Shown here one piece after another: positions 34,081 to 43,846 of a DNA stretch of 64,000 bases (the stretch's first letter is position 1; each line of letters opens with the position of its first letter). Source of the DNA: Amycolatopsis tucumanensis (GTDB taxonomy: Bacteria; Actinomycetota; Actinomycetes; Mycobacteriales; Pseudonocardiaceae); NCBI RefSeq assembly GCF_021654135.1, contig NZ_JAKGSD010000010.1, positions 98,984-162,983 on the forward strand. The letters are read 5' to 3'. Both the position numbers and the translations under genes were made by a program. The notes beneath the pieces are model-generated. The model did no database searches. It saw only the letters and a program-made list of their open reading frames with translations, and was not told the origin of the DNA.

Positions 34081-36623
34081 GGAGCCACCTCCTTCAGCAC
34101 CACCGGCACCACGTCGGGAGCCTGGCACGCCTTGAGCGCCACCACCACCGTGAGCCCGCCACCAGGCGTGTCCTCCGCCCGGATCACGCCACCCATGGCC
34201 TCGGTGAATCCTTTCGCGACGGACAACCCGAGCCCGACCCCGGGCGTAGCGTCCCGGTCCCCGAGCCTTTGGAACGGGGCGAACGCCGCCTCCGCTGTCC
34301 CCTTCTTCAACCCGCGCCCGTGGTCCACGATCCGCAGCTCGACCCACTCCGCGTACGCCGAACCCCGCACCGCCACCGGACCGCCGCCGTGCCGCAACGC
34401 GTTGTCCAGCACGTTCGCGATCACCCGCTCCAGCAGCCCCGGATCGGCCATCACCGCGGGCAGCCGCTCGTCCACCTCGACCGCGACCGACTCCGAACCG
34501 TCCACATTCGACAACGCGTGCGCCACCACCTCGTCGTAGCCCACCGGCCGCAGGTGCGTCCGCACCGCCCCGGCCGCCAGCCGCGACGAGTCGAGCAGGT
34601 TGTTCACCAGCCGGGCGAGCCGGTCGGTCGACTCCTCCGCCGCCTCCAGCAGCTCCTCGGTGTCCTCCGGCGACAGGTCGATGTCCTGCGCCCGCAGGCT
34701 GCCGATCGCGGCCTTGATCGAGGTCAACGGCGTGCGCAGGTCGTGGCCCAGCGCGGACAGCAACGCCGTGCGCAGCTGGGTCGCCTCGGCCTGGCGCTCG
34801 GCTTCCGCCTGCGCCGCCGCCATCCGCTGCTGCCGCAACGCGAGCAGCGCCTGCCCGGCCGCCGCCTCCAGCGCCCGCCGGTCCGCCGCGGGCAACGCCC
34901 GGCCCCGCAACGTCAGGTGCACGTCCGCGGTGACCGGGATGTCCACATCGGCCTCGTCCGGCTTGCCACACGGGTTGACGCCGGCGTGCTCGACCGCCTG
35001 CCACTTCCCGCCGCGCTTTTCCAGCAGCACCACGCATTCCATGCCGAAGTTCTCGCGCACCTTCTCCAGCAGCCGCGGCAACGGCTCGGCGTTCGTCAGC
35101 ACCGTGCGCGCGTACGACGCCAGCAACGCGGCCTCCGTGCGCGCCTGCGCGGCCTGGGTCGCCCGCCGCGCCGCCCGGTCCACGACCAGCGCGACCAGCA
35201 CCCCGACCAGGACCATCGCGACCAGGGTGATCACGTTGCTCTGCGCGTGCACGGTCAGTGTGTAGAGCGGTTCGGTGAAGAAGAAGTTCAGCAGCCCGGC
35301 CGACAGCAGCGCCGCCACCAGCGCCGGCCCCAGCCCGCCGACGAGCGCGACCACCACCGTGGCGAGGAAGTAGTCGACCACGTCGGTGGAGAAGTCCAGC
35401 TCCCGGCGCAGCAGCACCCCGGTCAGCGTGGCCAGGGCGGGCGCGAGGAACGCCAGCACCCAGCCGGCCAGCAGCCGCGACGGCGCCAGCGGGCTGCGCC
35501 TGCCCAGCCACGACCGCAGCCGCCCGCCCGCCTCGTCGTGGGTGACCATGTGCACGTCGATCTGCCCGGACCGCTGCACCACCGACGCGCCGATGCCCTC
35601 GTCGAACAGCCGCGCGACCCGCGACCGCCGGGACGTGCCCAGCACGAGCTGCGTCGCGTTGACGCCGCGCGCGAAGTCCAGCAGCGCGGTCGGCACGTCG
35701 TCGCCGACGACGGTGTGGAACGTCCCGCCCAGCTGGTCGGTGAGCTTGCGGTAGCGGCCGGTCTCGACGTGCCCGAGCGCGGACAGCCCGTCGCCGCGCA
35801 GGACGTGCAGCACCAGCAGCTCCGCCCCGGCCCTGGTGGCGATGCGGCTGCCGCGCCGGATCAGCGTCTCGCTCTCCCGGCCGCCGGTGATCGCGACGAC
35901 CACCCGCTCCCGCGTCTCCCACGTGTCGGTGATCCGCTGCTCGGCGCGGTAGCGCTGCAACGCCACGTCCACCTGGTCGGCCACCCACAGCAGCGCCAGC
36001 TCGCGCAGTGCGGTGAGGTTGCCGGTGCGGAAGTAGTTGCCCAGCGCGGCGTCGATCCGCTCCGCCGGGTAGACGTTGCCGTGCGCGAGCCGCCGCCGCA
36101 GCGCCTCTGGCGTGATGTCGACCAGCTCCACCTGCTCGGCCCGGCGCACGACGTCGTCGGGCACGGTCTCCTGCTGCGCGACGCCGGTGATGCGCTCGAC
36201 GACGTCGCTCAGGCTCTCCAGGTGCTGCACGTTCACCGTCGACAGCACGTCGATCCCGGCGGCGAGCAGCTCCTCGATGTCCTGCCAGCGCTTCTCGTTG
36301 CGCGAGCCGGGCACGTTGGTGTGCGCCAGCTCGTCCACAATGGCCACCTCGGGGGCGCGGGCGAGCACCGCGTCCACGTCCAGCTCCTCGAAGTCGCGGC
36401 CGCGGTAGGTCATCCGCCGCCGCGGCACCGTCTCGATGCCTTCCAGCAGCGCCGCGGTCTTCGCCCGGCCGTGGGTCTCCACCAGCCCGGCGACGACGTC
36501 CGTGCCGCGGTCGAGGCGGCGCCGCGCCTCGCCCAGCATGGCGTAGGTCTTGCCGACGCCGGGCGCCGCGCCGAGGTAGATGCGCAGCTCTCCCCGGCGC
36601 GGCGGTTCCTTCTCCACGTCCAC
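34077..36623 (-). CDS. kdpD: KdpD sensor histidine kinase
   Basis: Potassium/turgor-responsive kinase, 848 residues, complete. Order: KdpD N-terminal ATP-binding domain with GAAPGVGKTYAML near residue 18 and VAIVDELAHTNVPGSRN; a USP-like domain (about 245-370); a DUF4118 block of four membrane helices (about 395-490); a GAF-like region; HisKA with phosphoacceptor His in ALGHDLRTPLTS near 640; and HATPase with NVLDNALRHGGG and GVGLGLSVAKGF. It precedes kdpE with a 4-base overlap. The N-terminal domain is the part that binds c-di-AMP in some bacteria. Confidence 0.96.
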   Translation of the reverse strand: MDVEKEPPRRGELRIYLGAAPGVGKTYAMLGEARRRLDRGTDVVAGLVETHGRAKTAALLEGIETVPRRRMTYRGRDFEELDVDAVLARAPEVAIVDELAHTNVPGSRNEKRWQDIEELLAAGIDVLSTVNVQHLESLSDVVERITGVAQQETVPDDVVRRAEQVELVDITPEALRRRLAHGNVYPAERIDAALGNYFRTGNLTALRELALLWVADQVDVALQRYRAEQRITDTWETRERVVVAITGGRESETLIRRGSRIATRAGAELLVLHVLRGDGLSALGHVETGRYRKLTDQLGGTFHTVVGDDVPTALLDFARGVNATQLVLGTSRRSRVARLFDEGIGASVVQRSGQIDVHMVTHDEAGGRLRSWLGRRSPLAPSRLLAGWVLAFLAPALATLTGVLLRRELDFSTDVVDYFLATVVVALVGGLGPALVAALLSAGLLNFFFTEPLYTLTVHAQSNVITLVAMVLVGVLVALVVDRAARRATQAAQARTEAALLASYARTVLTNAEPLPRLLEKVRENFGMECVVLLEKRGGKWQAVEHAGVNPCGKPDEADVDIPVTADVHLTLRGRALPAADRRALEAAAGQALLALRQQRMAAAQAEAERQAEATQLRTALLSALGHDLRTPLTSIKAAIGSLRAQDIDLSPEDTEELLEAAEESTDRLARLVNNLLDSSRLAAGAVRTHLRPVGYDEVVAHALSNVDGSESVAVEVDERLPAVMADPGLLERVIANVLDNALRHGGGPVAVRGSAYAEWVELRIVDHGRGLKKGTAEAAFAPFQRLGDRDATPGVGLGLSVAKGFTEAMGGVIRAEDTPGGGLTVVVALKACQAPDVVPVVLKEVAP

Positions 36624-36627
36624 GCTC

Positions 36628-37215
36628 TCAGTGTGCTCCTGCCAGCTGGACGGCGAGGTTGAGTTCGAGCACGTTCACCCCGGGGATGCCGATGCCGTGA
36701 CCGGTCGTGTTCGCCTCGACCAGCTGCCGGACCCGGTCCTCGGTCAGCCCCGTGTTGCGCGCCACCCGCGGCACCTGCAGGTCGGCGTAGGCGACGCTGA
36801 TGGCCGGGTCGAGGCCCGACGCCGAGGCCGTGACCGCGTCGGCGGGCACCGCGTCCGGCGAGACGCCCTCGCGCTGCGCGATCGCCGCCTTGCGCTCCTC
36901 GACGGCCGCGACCAGGTCGGAGTTGAACCCGCCCTTGTTCGAGCCGCCGGACACCGCCGGGTCGCCGGTCGCCGAGGGCCGGGTGTGGAAGTACGGGTCG
37001 TGCGCGGGGTCGGCCGGGACCGGGTCGATGCCGATCAGCGACGAGCCCACGACCTGCCCGTTCGCCGTCACCAGCGACCCCTCGGCGTTGTCGTGCAGCC
37101 CCGGGATCCGGGACACCGCCCACACGCCGAGCGGGTAGACCACCCCGAGCAGCACCGTGAACACCAGCAGCACCCGCAGGCCGGCGCCGGTCTGCTTCAC
37201 CAGATTCTTGATCAT
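36628..37215 (-). CDS. kdpC: Potassium-transporting ATPase subunit C
   Basis: A single-pass 195-residue subunit that stabilises the KdpFABC complex and aids ATP binding by KdpB. One N-terminal helix (VLLVFTVLLGVVYPLGVWAV) leads to the periplasmic domain. Family motifs are DPYFHTRPSATG, SGGSNKGGFNSDLV, VTASASGLDPAISVAYADLQ and TTGHGIGIPGVNVLELNLAV. It lies between kdpB and kdpD, two bases after kdpB and five bases before the kdpD start, so operon membership is clear. Confidence 0.96.
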   Translation of the reverse strand: MIKNLVKQTGAGLRVLLVFTVLLGVVYPLGVWAVSRIPGLHDNAEGSLVTANGQVVGSSLIGIDPVPADPAHDPYFHTRPSATGDPAVSGGSNKGGFNSDLVAAVEERKAAIAQREGVSPDAVPADAVTASASGLDPAISVAYADLQVPRVARNTGLTEDRVRQLVEANTTGHGIGIPGVNVLELNLAVQLAGAH

Positions 37216-37217
37216 GA

Positions 37218-39260
37218 CTACCCGATTCCAGGGATGAAGCGGACGACGAGGTCGATGAGCCAGATGCCGAGGAACGGCGTCGCGATGCCGCCGACCCCGT
37301 AGACCAGCAGGTTGCGCCGCAGCAGTGCGGACGCGCTGGACGGCTTGTACCGCACGCCCCGCAGCGCGAGCGGGGTCAGCACCACGATGATCAGCGCGTT
37401 GAAGATCACCGCGGACAGGATCGCCGACCGCGGGGTCGCCAGTTGCAGGATGTTCAACGCGGCCAGCTGCGGGAAGATCGCCACGAACATGGCGGGCAGG
37501 ATCGCGAAGTACTTCGCGAGGTCGTTGGCGATGCTGAACGTCGTCAGCGCGCCACGGGTGATCAGCAGCTGCTTGCCGATCTCCACGATCTCGATCAGCT
37601 TCGTCGGGTCGGAGTCGAGGTCGACCATGTTGCCGGCCTCCTTCGCGGCCGACGTGCCGGTGTTCATCGCGACCCCGACGTCCGAGGCGGCCAGCGCGGG
37701 CGCGTCGTTGGTGCCGTCGCCGGTCATCGCGACCAGCCGGCCGCCCTCCTGCTCGCGCTGGATGAGCGCCATCTTGTCCTCGGGCTTGGCCTCGGCGAGG
37801 TAGTCGTCGACGCCGGCGTCCTCGGCGATGGCCTTCGCGGTGCGCGGGTTGTCCCCGGTGATCATCACCGTCCGGATGCCCATCCGGCGCAGCTCGGTGA
37901 ACCGTTCCCGCATGCCCGGCTTGACCACGTCGGACAGCCGGATCACGCCACGCACGAACGCGTGCCCGCCGGTCAGCTCGGCGACCACCAGCGGGGTGCC
38001 GCCCTGCTCGCTGATCTCGTCGACGATCCGCTCGGTCTCGTCCGGGAAGTCGCCGCCGTGCTCCCGCACCCACTCGCGGACCGCGCTCGCCGCGCCCTTG
38101 CGGACCTGGCGGCCGGGCAGGTCGACGCCGCTCATCCGGGTCTGCGCGGTGAACGGGACGAACTCGCCGCCGCCGGGAACCGTGGTGCCCTCGGTCAGCT
38201 CGACGACGCTGCGGCCCTCCGGGGTGCCGTCGGCGAGGCTGGACAGCCGGGCGGCCTCGGCCAGCTGGTGCGGGTCCGTCGAGCCGACCGGGATCAGCTC
38301 GGTCGCCCGCCGGTTGCCGAAGGTGATCGTGCCGGTCTTGTCCAGCAGCAGCGTCGACACGTCACCGGCGGCCTCCACCGCGCGGCCGGACGTGGCGAGC
38401 ACGTTGCGCTGCACCAGCCGGTCCATCCCGGCGATGCCGATCGCGGACAGCAGCGCCCCGATCGTCGTCGGGATCAGGCACACCAGCAGCGCGGTCAGCA
38501 CGATCACCGACTGCTCGCTGCCGGAGTAGGCGGCCATCGGCTGCAGCGCCACGACCGCGAGCAGGAAGATGATCGTCAGCGTGGACAGCAGGATCGTCAG
38601 CGCGACCTCGTTCGGCGTCTTCTGCCGTGAGGCGCCCTCCACCAGCGCGATCATCCGGTCCACGAAGGACTCGCCGGGCTTGGTGGTGATCCGGACGACG
38701 ATCCGGTCGCTCAGCACCGTCGTGCCGCCCGTGACGGCGCTGCGGTCCCCGCCGGACTCGCGGATCACCGGCGCGGACTCACCGGTGATGGCCGATTCGT
38801 CCACCGTCGCGATCCCCTCGACCACGTCACCGTCGCCGGGGATGATCTCCCCCGCCTCGACGACAACCAGGTCGCCCACCCGCAGTTCGACACCCGGCAC
38901 GCGTTCCTCGCCGTCCGGGGCGATCCGCCGCGCGACGGTCTCCTTCTTGGTGCGGCGCAACGACTCCGCCTGCGCCTTGCCACGCCCCTCGGCAACGGCC
39001 TCGGCCAGGTTCGCGAACACGACCGTGAACCACAGCCACACCGCGATCAGGATCGTGAACACGCTCGGGTCGGTGACCGCGAAGACCGTGGTGAGCACCG
39101 AGCCTGCCCACACCACGAACATGACCGGGTTGCGGACCTGGTGCCGCGGGTGGAGCTTGCGCAGCGCGTCGGGCAGCGAGGTCAGCAGCTGCCGTCCGTT
39201 GAACACGCCCGCGCCGACGCGAGCCGGTGTTTCGACGGGCCGGTCTTGGGTGATGGTCAT
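37218..39260 (-). CDS. kdpB: Potassium-transporting P-type ATPase subunit B
   Basis: The ATP-hydrolysing subunit of KdpFABC, 680 residues. Phosphorylation Asp is in [14 protein letters not shown] near residue 306. Other P-type motifs are [32 protein letters not shown], and [23 protein letters not shown]. About seven membrane segments are seen. The ATG overlaps the kdpA stop (ATGA). It works with KdpA, which forms the K+ channel-like path, and with KdpC and KdpF. Confidence 0.97.
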   Translation of the reverse strand: MTITQDRPVETPARVGAGVFNGRQLLTSLPDALRKLHPRHQVRNPVMFVVWAGSVLTTVFAVTDPSVFTILIAVWLWFTVVFANLAEAVAEGRGKAQAESLRRTKKETVARRIAPDGEERVPGVELRVGDLVVVEAGEIIPGDGDVVEGIATVDESAITGESAPVIRESGGDRSAVTGGTTVLSDRIVVRITTKPGESFVDRMIALVEGASRQKTPNEVALTILLSTLTIIFLLAVVALQPMAAYSGSEQSVIVLTALLVCLIPTTIGALLSAIGIAGMDRLVQRNVLATSGRAVEAAGDVSTLLLDKTGTITFGNRRATELIPVGSTDPHQLAEAARLSSLADGTPEGRSVVELTEGTTVPGGGEFVPFTAQTRMSGVDLPGRQVRKGAASAVREWVREHGGDFPDETERIVDEISEQGGTPLVVAELTGGHAFVRGVIRLSDVVKPGMRERFTELRRMGIRTVMITGDNPRTAKAIAEDAGVDDYLAEAKPEDKMALIQREQEGGRLVAMTGDGTNDAPALAASDVGVAMNTGTSAAKEAGNMVDLDSDPTKLIEIVEIGKQLLITRGALTTFSIANDLAKYFAILPAMFVAIFPQLAALNILQLATPRSAILSAVIFNALIIVVLTPLALRGVRYKPSSASALLRRNLLVYGVGGIATPFLGIWLIDLVVRFIPGIG

Positions 39261-40918
39261 GCCATGGCCTCCGCGATGGGACCGAGCGCGAGCGCCGGGA
39301 CGAACGTCAGCGCCGCGACGAGCAGGATGGTGCCGGCGAGCACGGAGCCGAACAGCGGCCCGGTCGTCGGCAGGGTGCCCGCGGTCTCCGGCACCTTCTT
39401 CTGCGCGGCCAGCGAACCGGCCAGACACAGGACCGCGATGATCGGCACGAACCGGCCGATCAGCATCGCCACCGACAGCGAGGACTGGAACCAGCCGTCC
39501 GTCACCGTGATGCCGGCGAAGGCGCTGCCGTTGTTGTTGCCGGTGGAGGCGTACGCGTAGAGCACTTCGGACAGTCCGTGCGCCCCACTGTTGCCCAGCG
39601 CGCCCGCGGTGCCCGGCATGAGCAGGGCCGCGCCGGCGCCGAGCAGGACGACCGCGGGCATCGCCAGCATCGCGATCGCGGCGGCCGTGACCTCGCGCTT
39701 GCCGAGCTTCTTGCCCAGGTACTCCGGGGTGCGGCCGACCATCAGGCCGGCCAGGAACATCGCGATGATCGCCATCACCAGGATGCCGTACAGGCCGGTG
39801 CCGACACCGCCCGGCGAGACCTCGCCGAACAGCATGTGCAGCAGGGTCATGCCGCCACCGAGACCGCTGTAGCTGTCGTGCAGCGAGTTCACCGCGCCCG
39901 TCGAGGTGCCGGTGGTGCTGGTGGCGAACAGCGACGACGCGCCGATGCCGAACCGCTGCTCCTTGCCCTCCAGGTTCGCGCCTGCCAGCAGGGCGGCGGG
40001 ACCGTTCGGGTGCGACTCGGCCCACCAGGTCACCGCGAGCACGAACGTCCACAGCAGACCCATCACGGACATCAGGACGTACCCCTGCTTCGGGTTGCCG
40101 ACGAGCCTGCCGAACGTCCGGGTCAGCGACACCGGGATCACCAGGATCAGGAAGATCTCGATCAGGTCGGTCCAGACGTTCGGGTTCTCGAACGGGTGCG
40201 CGGAGTTGGCGTTGAAGATGCCGCCGCCGTTGGTGCCGAGTTCCTTGATGACCTCCTGGCTCGCCGTGGGCGCCATCGAAATGGTGCTCTGCGTGCCGTC
40301 CAGGCCGGTGACCGTGACGCCCGCACGGAGGCTCTGCGTGACGCCGAGCGCGATCAGCACGATCGCGAACACGACCGACAGCGGCAGCAGGATCCGCACG
40401 GTGCCGCGGGTCAGGTCGACCCAGAAGTTGCCGAGCCGGTCGGTCCTGGAGCGGGTGAACCCGCGGACCAGCGCCATCGCGACGGACAGGCCGACCGCGG
40501 CGGACAGGAAGTTCTGCACCGTCAGCCCGGCCATCTGGACGAGGTGGCCCATGGTCGTCTCGGGCACGTAGGACTGCCAGTTCGTGTTGGTCACGAAGCT
40601 GACCGCAGTGTTGAACGCGACGCCGGGGTCGACCGAACCGCGGCCGAGGCTCAGCGGCAGGACGGACTGCAGGCGCTGCAGCAGGTACAGGAAGACGATG
40701 GACACCAGCGAGAACCCGAGCACGCCCAGCGCGTAGGTGGGCCAGCGCTGCTCGGAGGACGGGTCCACCCGGAACGCGCGGTACAGGCCGCGCTCCAGCT
40801 TGAGGTGCCGCTCGCTGGTGAACACGCGCGCCATGTAGTCGCCCAGCGGTTTGTGGACCAGGGCGAGCGCGGCGACGAGGATGCCGACCGTGACCAGGCC
40901 GGACGCGAGGTCCGACAT
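39257..40918 (-). CDS. kdpA: Potassium-transporting ATPase subunit A
   Basis: K+-binding and translocating subunit, 553 residues with ten or more membrane segments. Filter-type regions with [28 protein letters not shown] and [10 protein letters not shown] carry the conserved Asn/Gly-rich loops of the family. The ATG shares one base with the kdpF stop (TGATG). Members resemble the SKT channel superfamily. It is the third coding frame after two micropeptides, all of which appear coupled. Confidence 0.96.
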   Translation of the reverse strand: MSDLASGLVTVGILVAALALVHKPLGDYMARVFTSERHLKLERGLYRAFRVDPSSEQRWPTYALGVLGFSLVSIVFLYLLQRLQSVLPLSLGRGSVDPGVAFNTAVSFVTNTNWQSYVPETTMGHLVQMAGLTVQNFLSAAVGLSVAMALVRGFTRSRTDRLGNFWVDLTRGTVRILLPLSVVFAIVLIALGVTQSLRAGVTVTGLDGTQSTISMAPTASQEVIKELGTNGGGIFNANSAHPFENPNVWTDLIEIFLILVIPVSLTRTFGRLVGNPKQGYVLMSVMGLLWTFVLAVTWWAESHPNGPAALLAGANLEGKEQRFGIGASSLFATSTTGTSTGAVNSLHDSYSGLGGGMTLLHMLFGEVSPGGVGTGLYGILVMAIIAMFLAGLMVGRTPEYLGKKLGKREVTAAAIAMLAMPAVVLLGAGAALLMPGTAGALGNSGAHGLSEVLYAYASTGNNNGSAFAGITVTDGWFQSSLSVAMLIGRFVPIIAVLCLAGSLAAQKKVPETAGTLPTTGPLFGSVLAGTILLVAALTFVPALALGPIAEAMA

Positions 40919-41019
40919 CAGAACCTCTCCGGCTTGGTGAGCGCGATGAACAGGTAGACGATCAGGCCCAGCGCCAGCACCCCGCCGACGACGTTGGCCA
41001 CCACCCCGGCGCCGCTCAC
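40918..41019 (-). CDS. kdpF: KdpF small membrane subunit
   Basis: A 33-residue membrane peptide just before kdpA. After GTG the sequence is mostly one hydrophobic helix ([20 protein letters not shown]) followed by ALTKPERF. The PERF-type ending is the usual KdpF C-terminus. It stabilises KdpFABC in known systems. Its stop shares one base with the kdpA start, and its GTG overlaps the stop of a further upstream micropeptide. Confidence 0.9.
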   Translation of the reverse strand: MSGAGVVANVVGGVLALGLIVYLFIALTKPERF

Positions 41020-41099
41020 AGCTTCTCCAGCCCGCGCAACGTCAGCGCCAGCACCGCGAACACCGCGATCAGCAGCACGGCGTACAGCAGATCCGCCAC
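41016..41099 (-). CDS. Second 27-residue membrane micropeptide of the kdp operon
   Basis: GTG start at 41099 with GGAAGG 6-7 bases upstream. The product reads MADLLYAVLLIAVFAVLALTL and then RGLEKL, one predicted membrane helix with a short basic end. Its stop overlaps the kdpF GTG (GTGA), and kdpF in turn touches kdpA. It is not the KdpF sequence (no PERF-type end). The good ribosome binding site and coupling argue that it is translated. A role as an extra small Kdp subunit or a translational leader is possible. Confidence 0.65.
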   Translation of the reverse strand: MADLLYAVLLIAVFAVLALTLRGLEKL

Positions 41100-41117
41100 T
41101 TCACACCTTCCAGCACG

Positions 41118-41147
41118 GGTCACCCGATCGGTGACCGCTCCGGTGAC
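41118..41147 (-). promoter_or_regulatory. GGTCACC inverted repeat upstream of kdp
   Basis: GGTCACC (41118-41124) and GGTGACC (41130-41136) are a perfect 7-bp inverted repeat with a 5-base spacer. A further GGTGAC half-site lies at 41142-41147. All lie 20-50 bases upstream of the first kdp micropeptide start. It could be a KdpE or other operator, or a leader hairpin. No clear -10/-35 could be placed. Confidence 0.45.
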
Positions 41148-41365
41148 AGCGTGCGCTCGGATGTCCCGTGTCCTCGTCCGGATGACGGCGCCTTGACGCC
41201 GCCCCGGCGCGGATTTACGCGTTCTTGAGGCGCGTGTGCGACCGGCCACACTCCGTGAAATCCATCCCGTCAGAGCGGACGAATCGAGCAGACAGTTACC
41301 GGTGAGTTGTGTTACCACGGTGTTACGCATAGTTGTACTTGCTAAGCATCGGGAGGGTAGTACGC

Positions 41366-43201
41366 ATGTGCGGCATCACCGGCTGGGTCTCCTTCGAGAC
41401 CGACCTCACCCAACAGCGCGAAGTGCTCGACGCCATGACCGGGACCATGGCCTGCCGTGGTCCGGACGACTCCGGGACGTGGATCGCCCCGCACGCCGCA
41501 CTCGGCCACCGTCGCCTCGCGATCATCGACCTGCCCGGTGGGCGGCAGCCGATGTCGGTGACCACGCCGGCCGGCGAGGTGGCCATGGTCTACAGCGGTG
41601 AGGCCTACAACTTCACCGAGCTGCGCCGCGAACTGGAGGGCAAGGGCCACACCTTCCGCACCGACAGCGACACCGAAGTCGTGCTGCACGGGTACCTGGA
41701 GTGGGGCGAGTCCGTCGCCGACCACCTCAACGGCATGTACGCCTTCGCCATCTGGGACGCCCGCGACGAGAAGCTCGTCATGATCCGCGACCGGATGGGC
41801 ATCAAGCCGTTCTACTACTACCCGACGCGTGACGGCGTGCTGTTCGGGTCCGAGCCGAAGGCGATCCTGGCCAATCCCGCGGCGAAGCGGATCGTGGACG
41901 CGGACGGGTTGCGGGAGCTGTTCTCCTTCACCAAGCAGCCTGGCTGGTCGCTGTGGCACGGGATGTCCGAAGTGGAGCCCGGCACGATCGTCCGGGTGGA
42001 CCGGCACGGCGTGCACACCCGCACGTACTGGAAGCTGGAGGCGCGCGAGCACACCGACGACCAGGAGACCACGGTCGCGCGGGTGCGCGAGCTGATGACC
42101 GACATCGTGCACCGGCAGCTGGTCGCCGACGTGCCGCGCTGCGTGCTGCTGTCCGGCGGCCTGGACTCCAGCGCGATCACCGGTCTGGCGGCCGCGCGGC
42201 TGCGTGAGGAGGGCGAGCAGCTGCGCACCTTCTCGGTCGACTTCGTGGGGCAGGAGGAGAACTTCAAGCCCGACGAGATGCGCGACACCCCGGACTCGCC
42301 GTTCATCCGGGACGTGGCGAAGCTGGTCGACTCGGCGCACCAGGACGTCGTGCTCGACCCGGCCGCGCTGACCGATCCGGCGGTGCGGCGGGCGGTGCTG
42401 ACCGCACGGGACATCCCGGCCGGCATGGGCGACATGGACACCTCGCTGTACCTGCTGTTCAAGGCCATCCGGGCGGAGTCGACGGTGGCGCTGTCCGGCG
42501 AGTCGGCCGACGAGGTGTTCGGCGGGTACCGGTGGTTCCACGACGAGACCGCCCGCAACGCCGACACGTTCCCGTGGCTGGCGTTCAACACCGGCGCTCT
42601 CGAACGCGGCGGGCTGCTGCGGGCGGAGGTGCGGTCCACGCTGGATCTCGAGGGCTACATCGCGGACCAGTACCGCACGGCGCTGGCGCGGGTCGAGCAC
42701 CGGGACGGGGTTTCCGCGGAAGAGCGCCGGATGCGTGAGGTGTGCCACCTGCACCTGACGCGGATGGTGCGGGCGCTGCTGGACCGCAAGGACCGCGCGT
42801 CGATGGCGGTGGGCCTGGAGGTGCGGGTGCCGTTCTGCGACCACCGGCTCGTCGAGTACGTCTACAACACGCCGTGGTCGCTGAAGACGTTCGACGGCAG
42901 GGAGAAGAGCCTGCTGCGGCACGCGACCAAGCACGTGCTGCCGCAGTCCGTTGTGGACCGGGTGAAGAGCCCGTACCCGTCCACGCAGGACCCCGGGTAC
43001 GCGGCGGCGTTGCAGCAGCAGGCGAAGGAGGTGCTGGCGACGCCCGGCGACCCGGTGTTCGAACTGGCCTCCCGCGAGTGGGTGACGGACGCGGTGGGCC
43101 AGGACCCGGTCACGATGACGTCCCTCACGCGCCACGGCCTGGACCGGCTGCTCGACCTGCACCACTGGTTCGACATCTACCGGCCGGAGCTGCGAGTCTG
43201 A
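41366..43201 (+). CDS. asnB: Glutamine-hydrolysing asparagine synthase
   Basis: Transfers ammonia from glutamine to aspartate via an adenylate, 611 residues. The mature N-terminus begins with the nucleophile Cys2 (MCGITGWVSFE), followed by RGPDDSG, HRRLAIIDL, and TDTEVVLHGY-like DSDTEVVLHGYLEWG. The synthetase domain PP-loop is LLSGGLDSSAITG, and SGESADEVFGGYRWF is also seen. One oddity: the glutaminase segment reads YSGEAYNF where E. coli AsnB has NGEIYN, so the oxyanion-hole Asn is Ser. GGGAGGGT lies 8 bases before the ATG. Not in an operon with kdp. Confidence 0.93.
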   Translation: MCGITGWVSFETDLTQQREVLDAMTGTMACRGPDDSGTWIAPHAALGHRRLAIIDLPGGRQPMSVTTPAGEVAMVYSGEAYNFTELRRELEGKGHTFRTDSDTEVVLHGYLEWGESVADHLNGMYAFAIWDARDEKLVMIRDRMGIKPFYYYPTRDGVLFGSEPKAILANPAAKRIVDADGLRELFSFTKQPGWSLWHGMSEVEPGTIVRVDRHGVHTRTYWKLEAREHTDDQETTVARVRELMTDIVHRQLVADVPRCVLLSGGLDSSAITGLAAARLREEGEQLRTFSVDFVGQEENFKPDEMRDTPDSPFIRDVAKLVDSAHQDVVLDPAALTDPAVRRAVLTARDIPAGMGDMDTSLYLLFKAIRAESTVALSGESADEVFGGYRWFHDETARNADTFPWLAFNTGALERGGLLRAEVRSTLDLEGYIADQYRTALARVEHRDGVSAEERRMREVCHLHLTRMVRALLDRKDRASMAVGLEVRVPFCDHRLVEYVYNTPWSLKTFDGREKSLLRHATKHVLPQSVVDRVKSPYPSTQDPGYAAALQQQAKEVLATPGDPVFELASREWVTDAVGQDPVTMTSLTRHGLDRLLDLHHWFDIYRPELRV

Positions 43202-43214
43202 GGATTCCCTGTGA

Positions 43215-43242
43215 GGTTCGGACATGGGGCACAAGTGGGTAT
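43215..43242 (+). promoter_or_regulatory. Possible sigma-B-like stress promoter
   Basis: GGTT (43215-43218) followed by GGGTAT (43237-43242) resembles the GNNT / GGGTAY pattern of actinobacterial sigma-B-type promoters, though the 18-base spacer is two bases long. It precedes a stress-protein gene, which makes it plausible. Weak evidence. Confidence 0.35.
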
Positions 43243-43278
43243 GCGGGAGCGTTGAACAGGTCAGGAGAGGTGAGGAAG

Positions 43279-43800
43279 ATGACCCAAGCATTCACGCAGA
43301 CCGCTTTCACCAACGCCCGGACGAGCCCGCAGCTCCCGACCCTGCCCACCGGCTGGCCGATCGGGTCCTACGACTCCTACGAAGAGGCCCAGCGGGCGGT
43401 CGACCACCTCGCCGACAACGACTTCCCCGTGGCGGACGTCACGATCGTCGGGGTCGAGCCGATGCTGGTCGAGCGGGTCGCCGGCAAGCTCAGCTGGGGC
43501 CGCGTGCTCGGCGGCGCCGCGATGTCGGGCGCCTGGTTCGGTGTGTTCGTCGGCCTGTTGCTGACGCTGTTCACGCCGGGCGCCGGGCTGCTGCCGATCC
43601 TGTTCGGCCTGGTCGCCGGTGTCGCGTTCAGCATGGTGTTCGCGGCCATCAGCTACGGCGCCACCCGCGGCAAGCGTGACTTCGTGTCGCAGACGCAGCT
43701 GGTCGCGCGCCGCTACGACGTGCTGAGCCAGCCGCGCAACGCCGAGAAGGGCCGCGAGCTGCTGGCGAACCTCGCCGCGCGGACGCACGTGTTCAACTGA
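43279..43800 (+). CDS. YflT/GSP17M-type general stress protein
   Basis: A 173-residue protein with an N-terminal heat/general-stress domain (WPIGSYDSYEEAQRAVDHL and FPVADVTIVGVEPMLVE, as in YflT/GSP17M). A Gly-rich hairpin of two membrane helices (about residues 75-125) and a basic tail follow. Ribosome binding site GAGGAAG is right before the ATG. Expected to be induced by stress. It has its own hairpin terminator. Confidence 0.8.
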   Translation: MTQAFTQTAFTNARTSPQLPTLPTGWPIGSYDSYEEAQRAVDHLADNDFPVADVTIVGVEPMLVERVAGKLSWGRVLGGAAMSGAWFGVFVGLLLTLFTPGAGLLPILFGLVAGVAFSMVFAAISYGATRGKRDFVSQTQLVARRYDVLSQPRNAEKGRELLANLAARTHVFN

Positions 43801-43811
43801 GGAGCTGAGGA

Positions 43812-43846
43812 GAGCCCCGGGCCGGTCGCCGGCCCGGGGCTCTTTC
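43812..43846 (+). terminator. Strong hairpin terminator after the stress gene
   Basis: GAGCCCCGGGCCGG (43812-43825) pairs perfectly with CCGGCCCGGGGCTC (43829-43842) across the loop TCG, followed by TTTC. This is the clearest Rho-independent type hairpin in the window. It also faces the convergent gene at 43845. Confidence 0.8.

Noticed and set aside
34269-36662. Open frame opposite kdpD
   Set aside because: It is an antisense of kdpD rich in His, Arg and Gln without recognisable domains.
41100-41365. Possible c-di-AMP (ydaO) riboswitch upstream of kdp
   Set aside because: Only the GGTCACC repeat is visible; the conserved multi-stem core of that riboswitch cannot be found.
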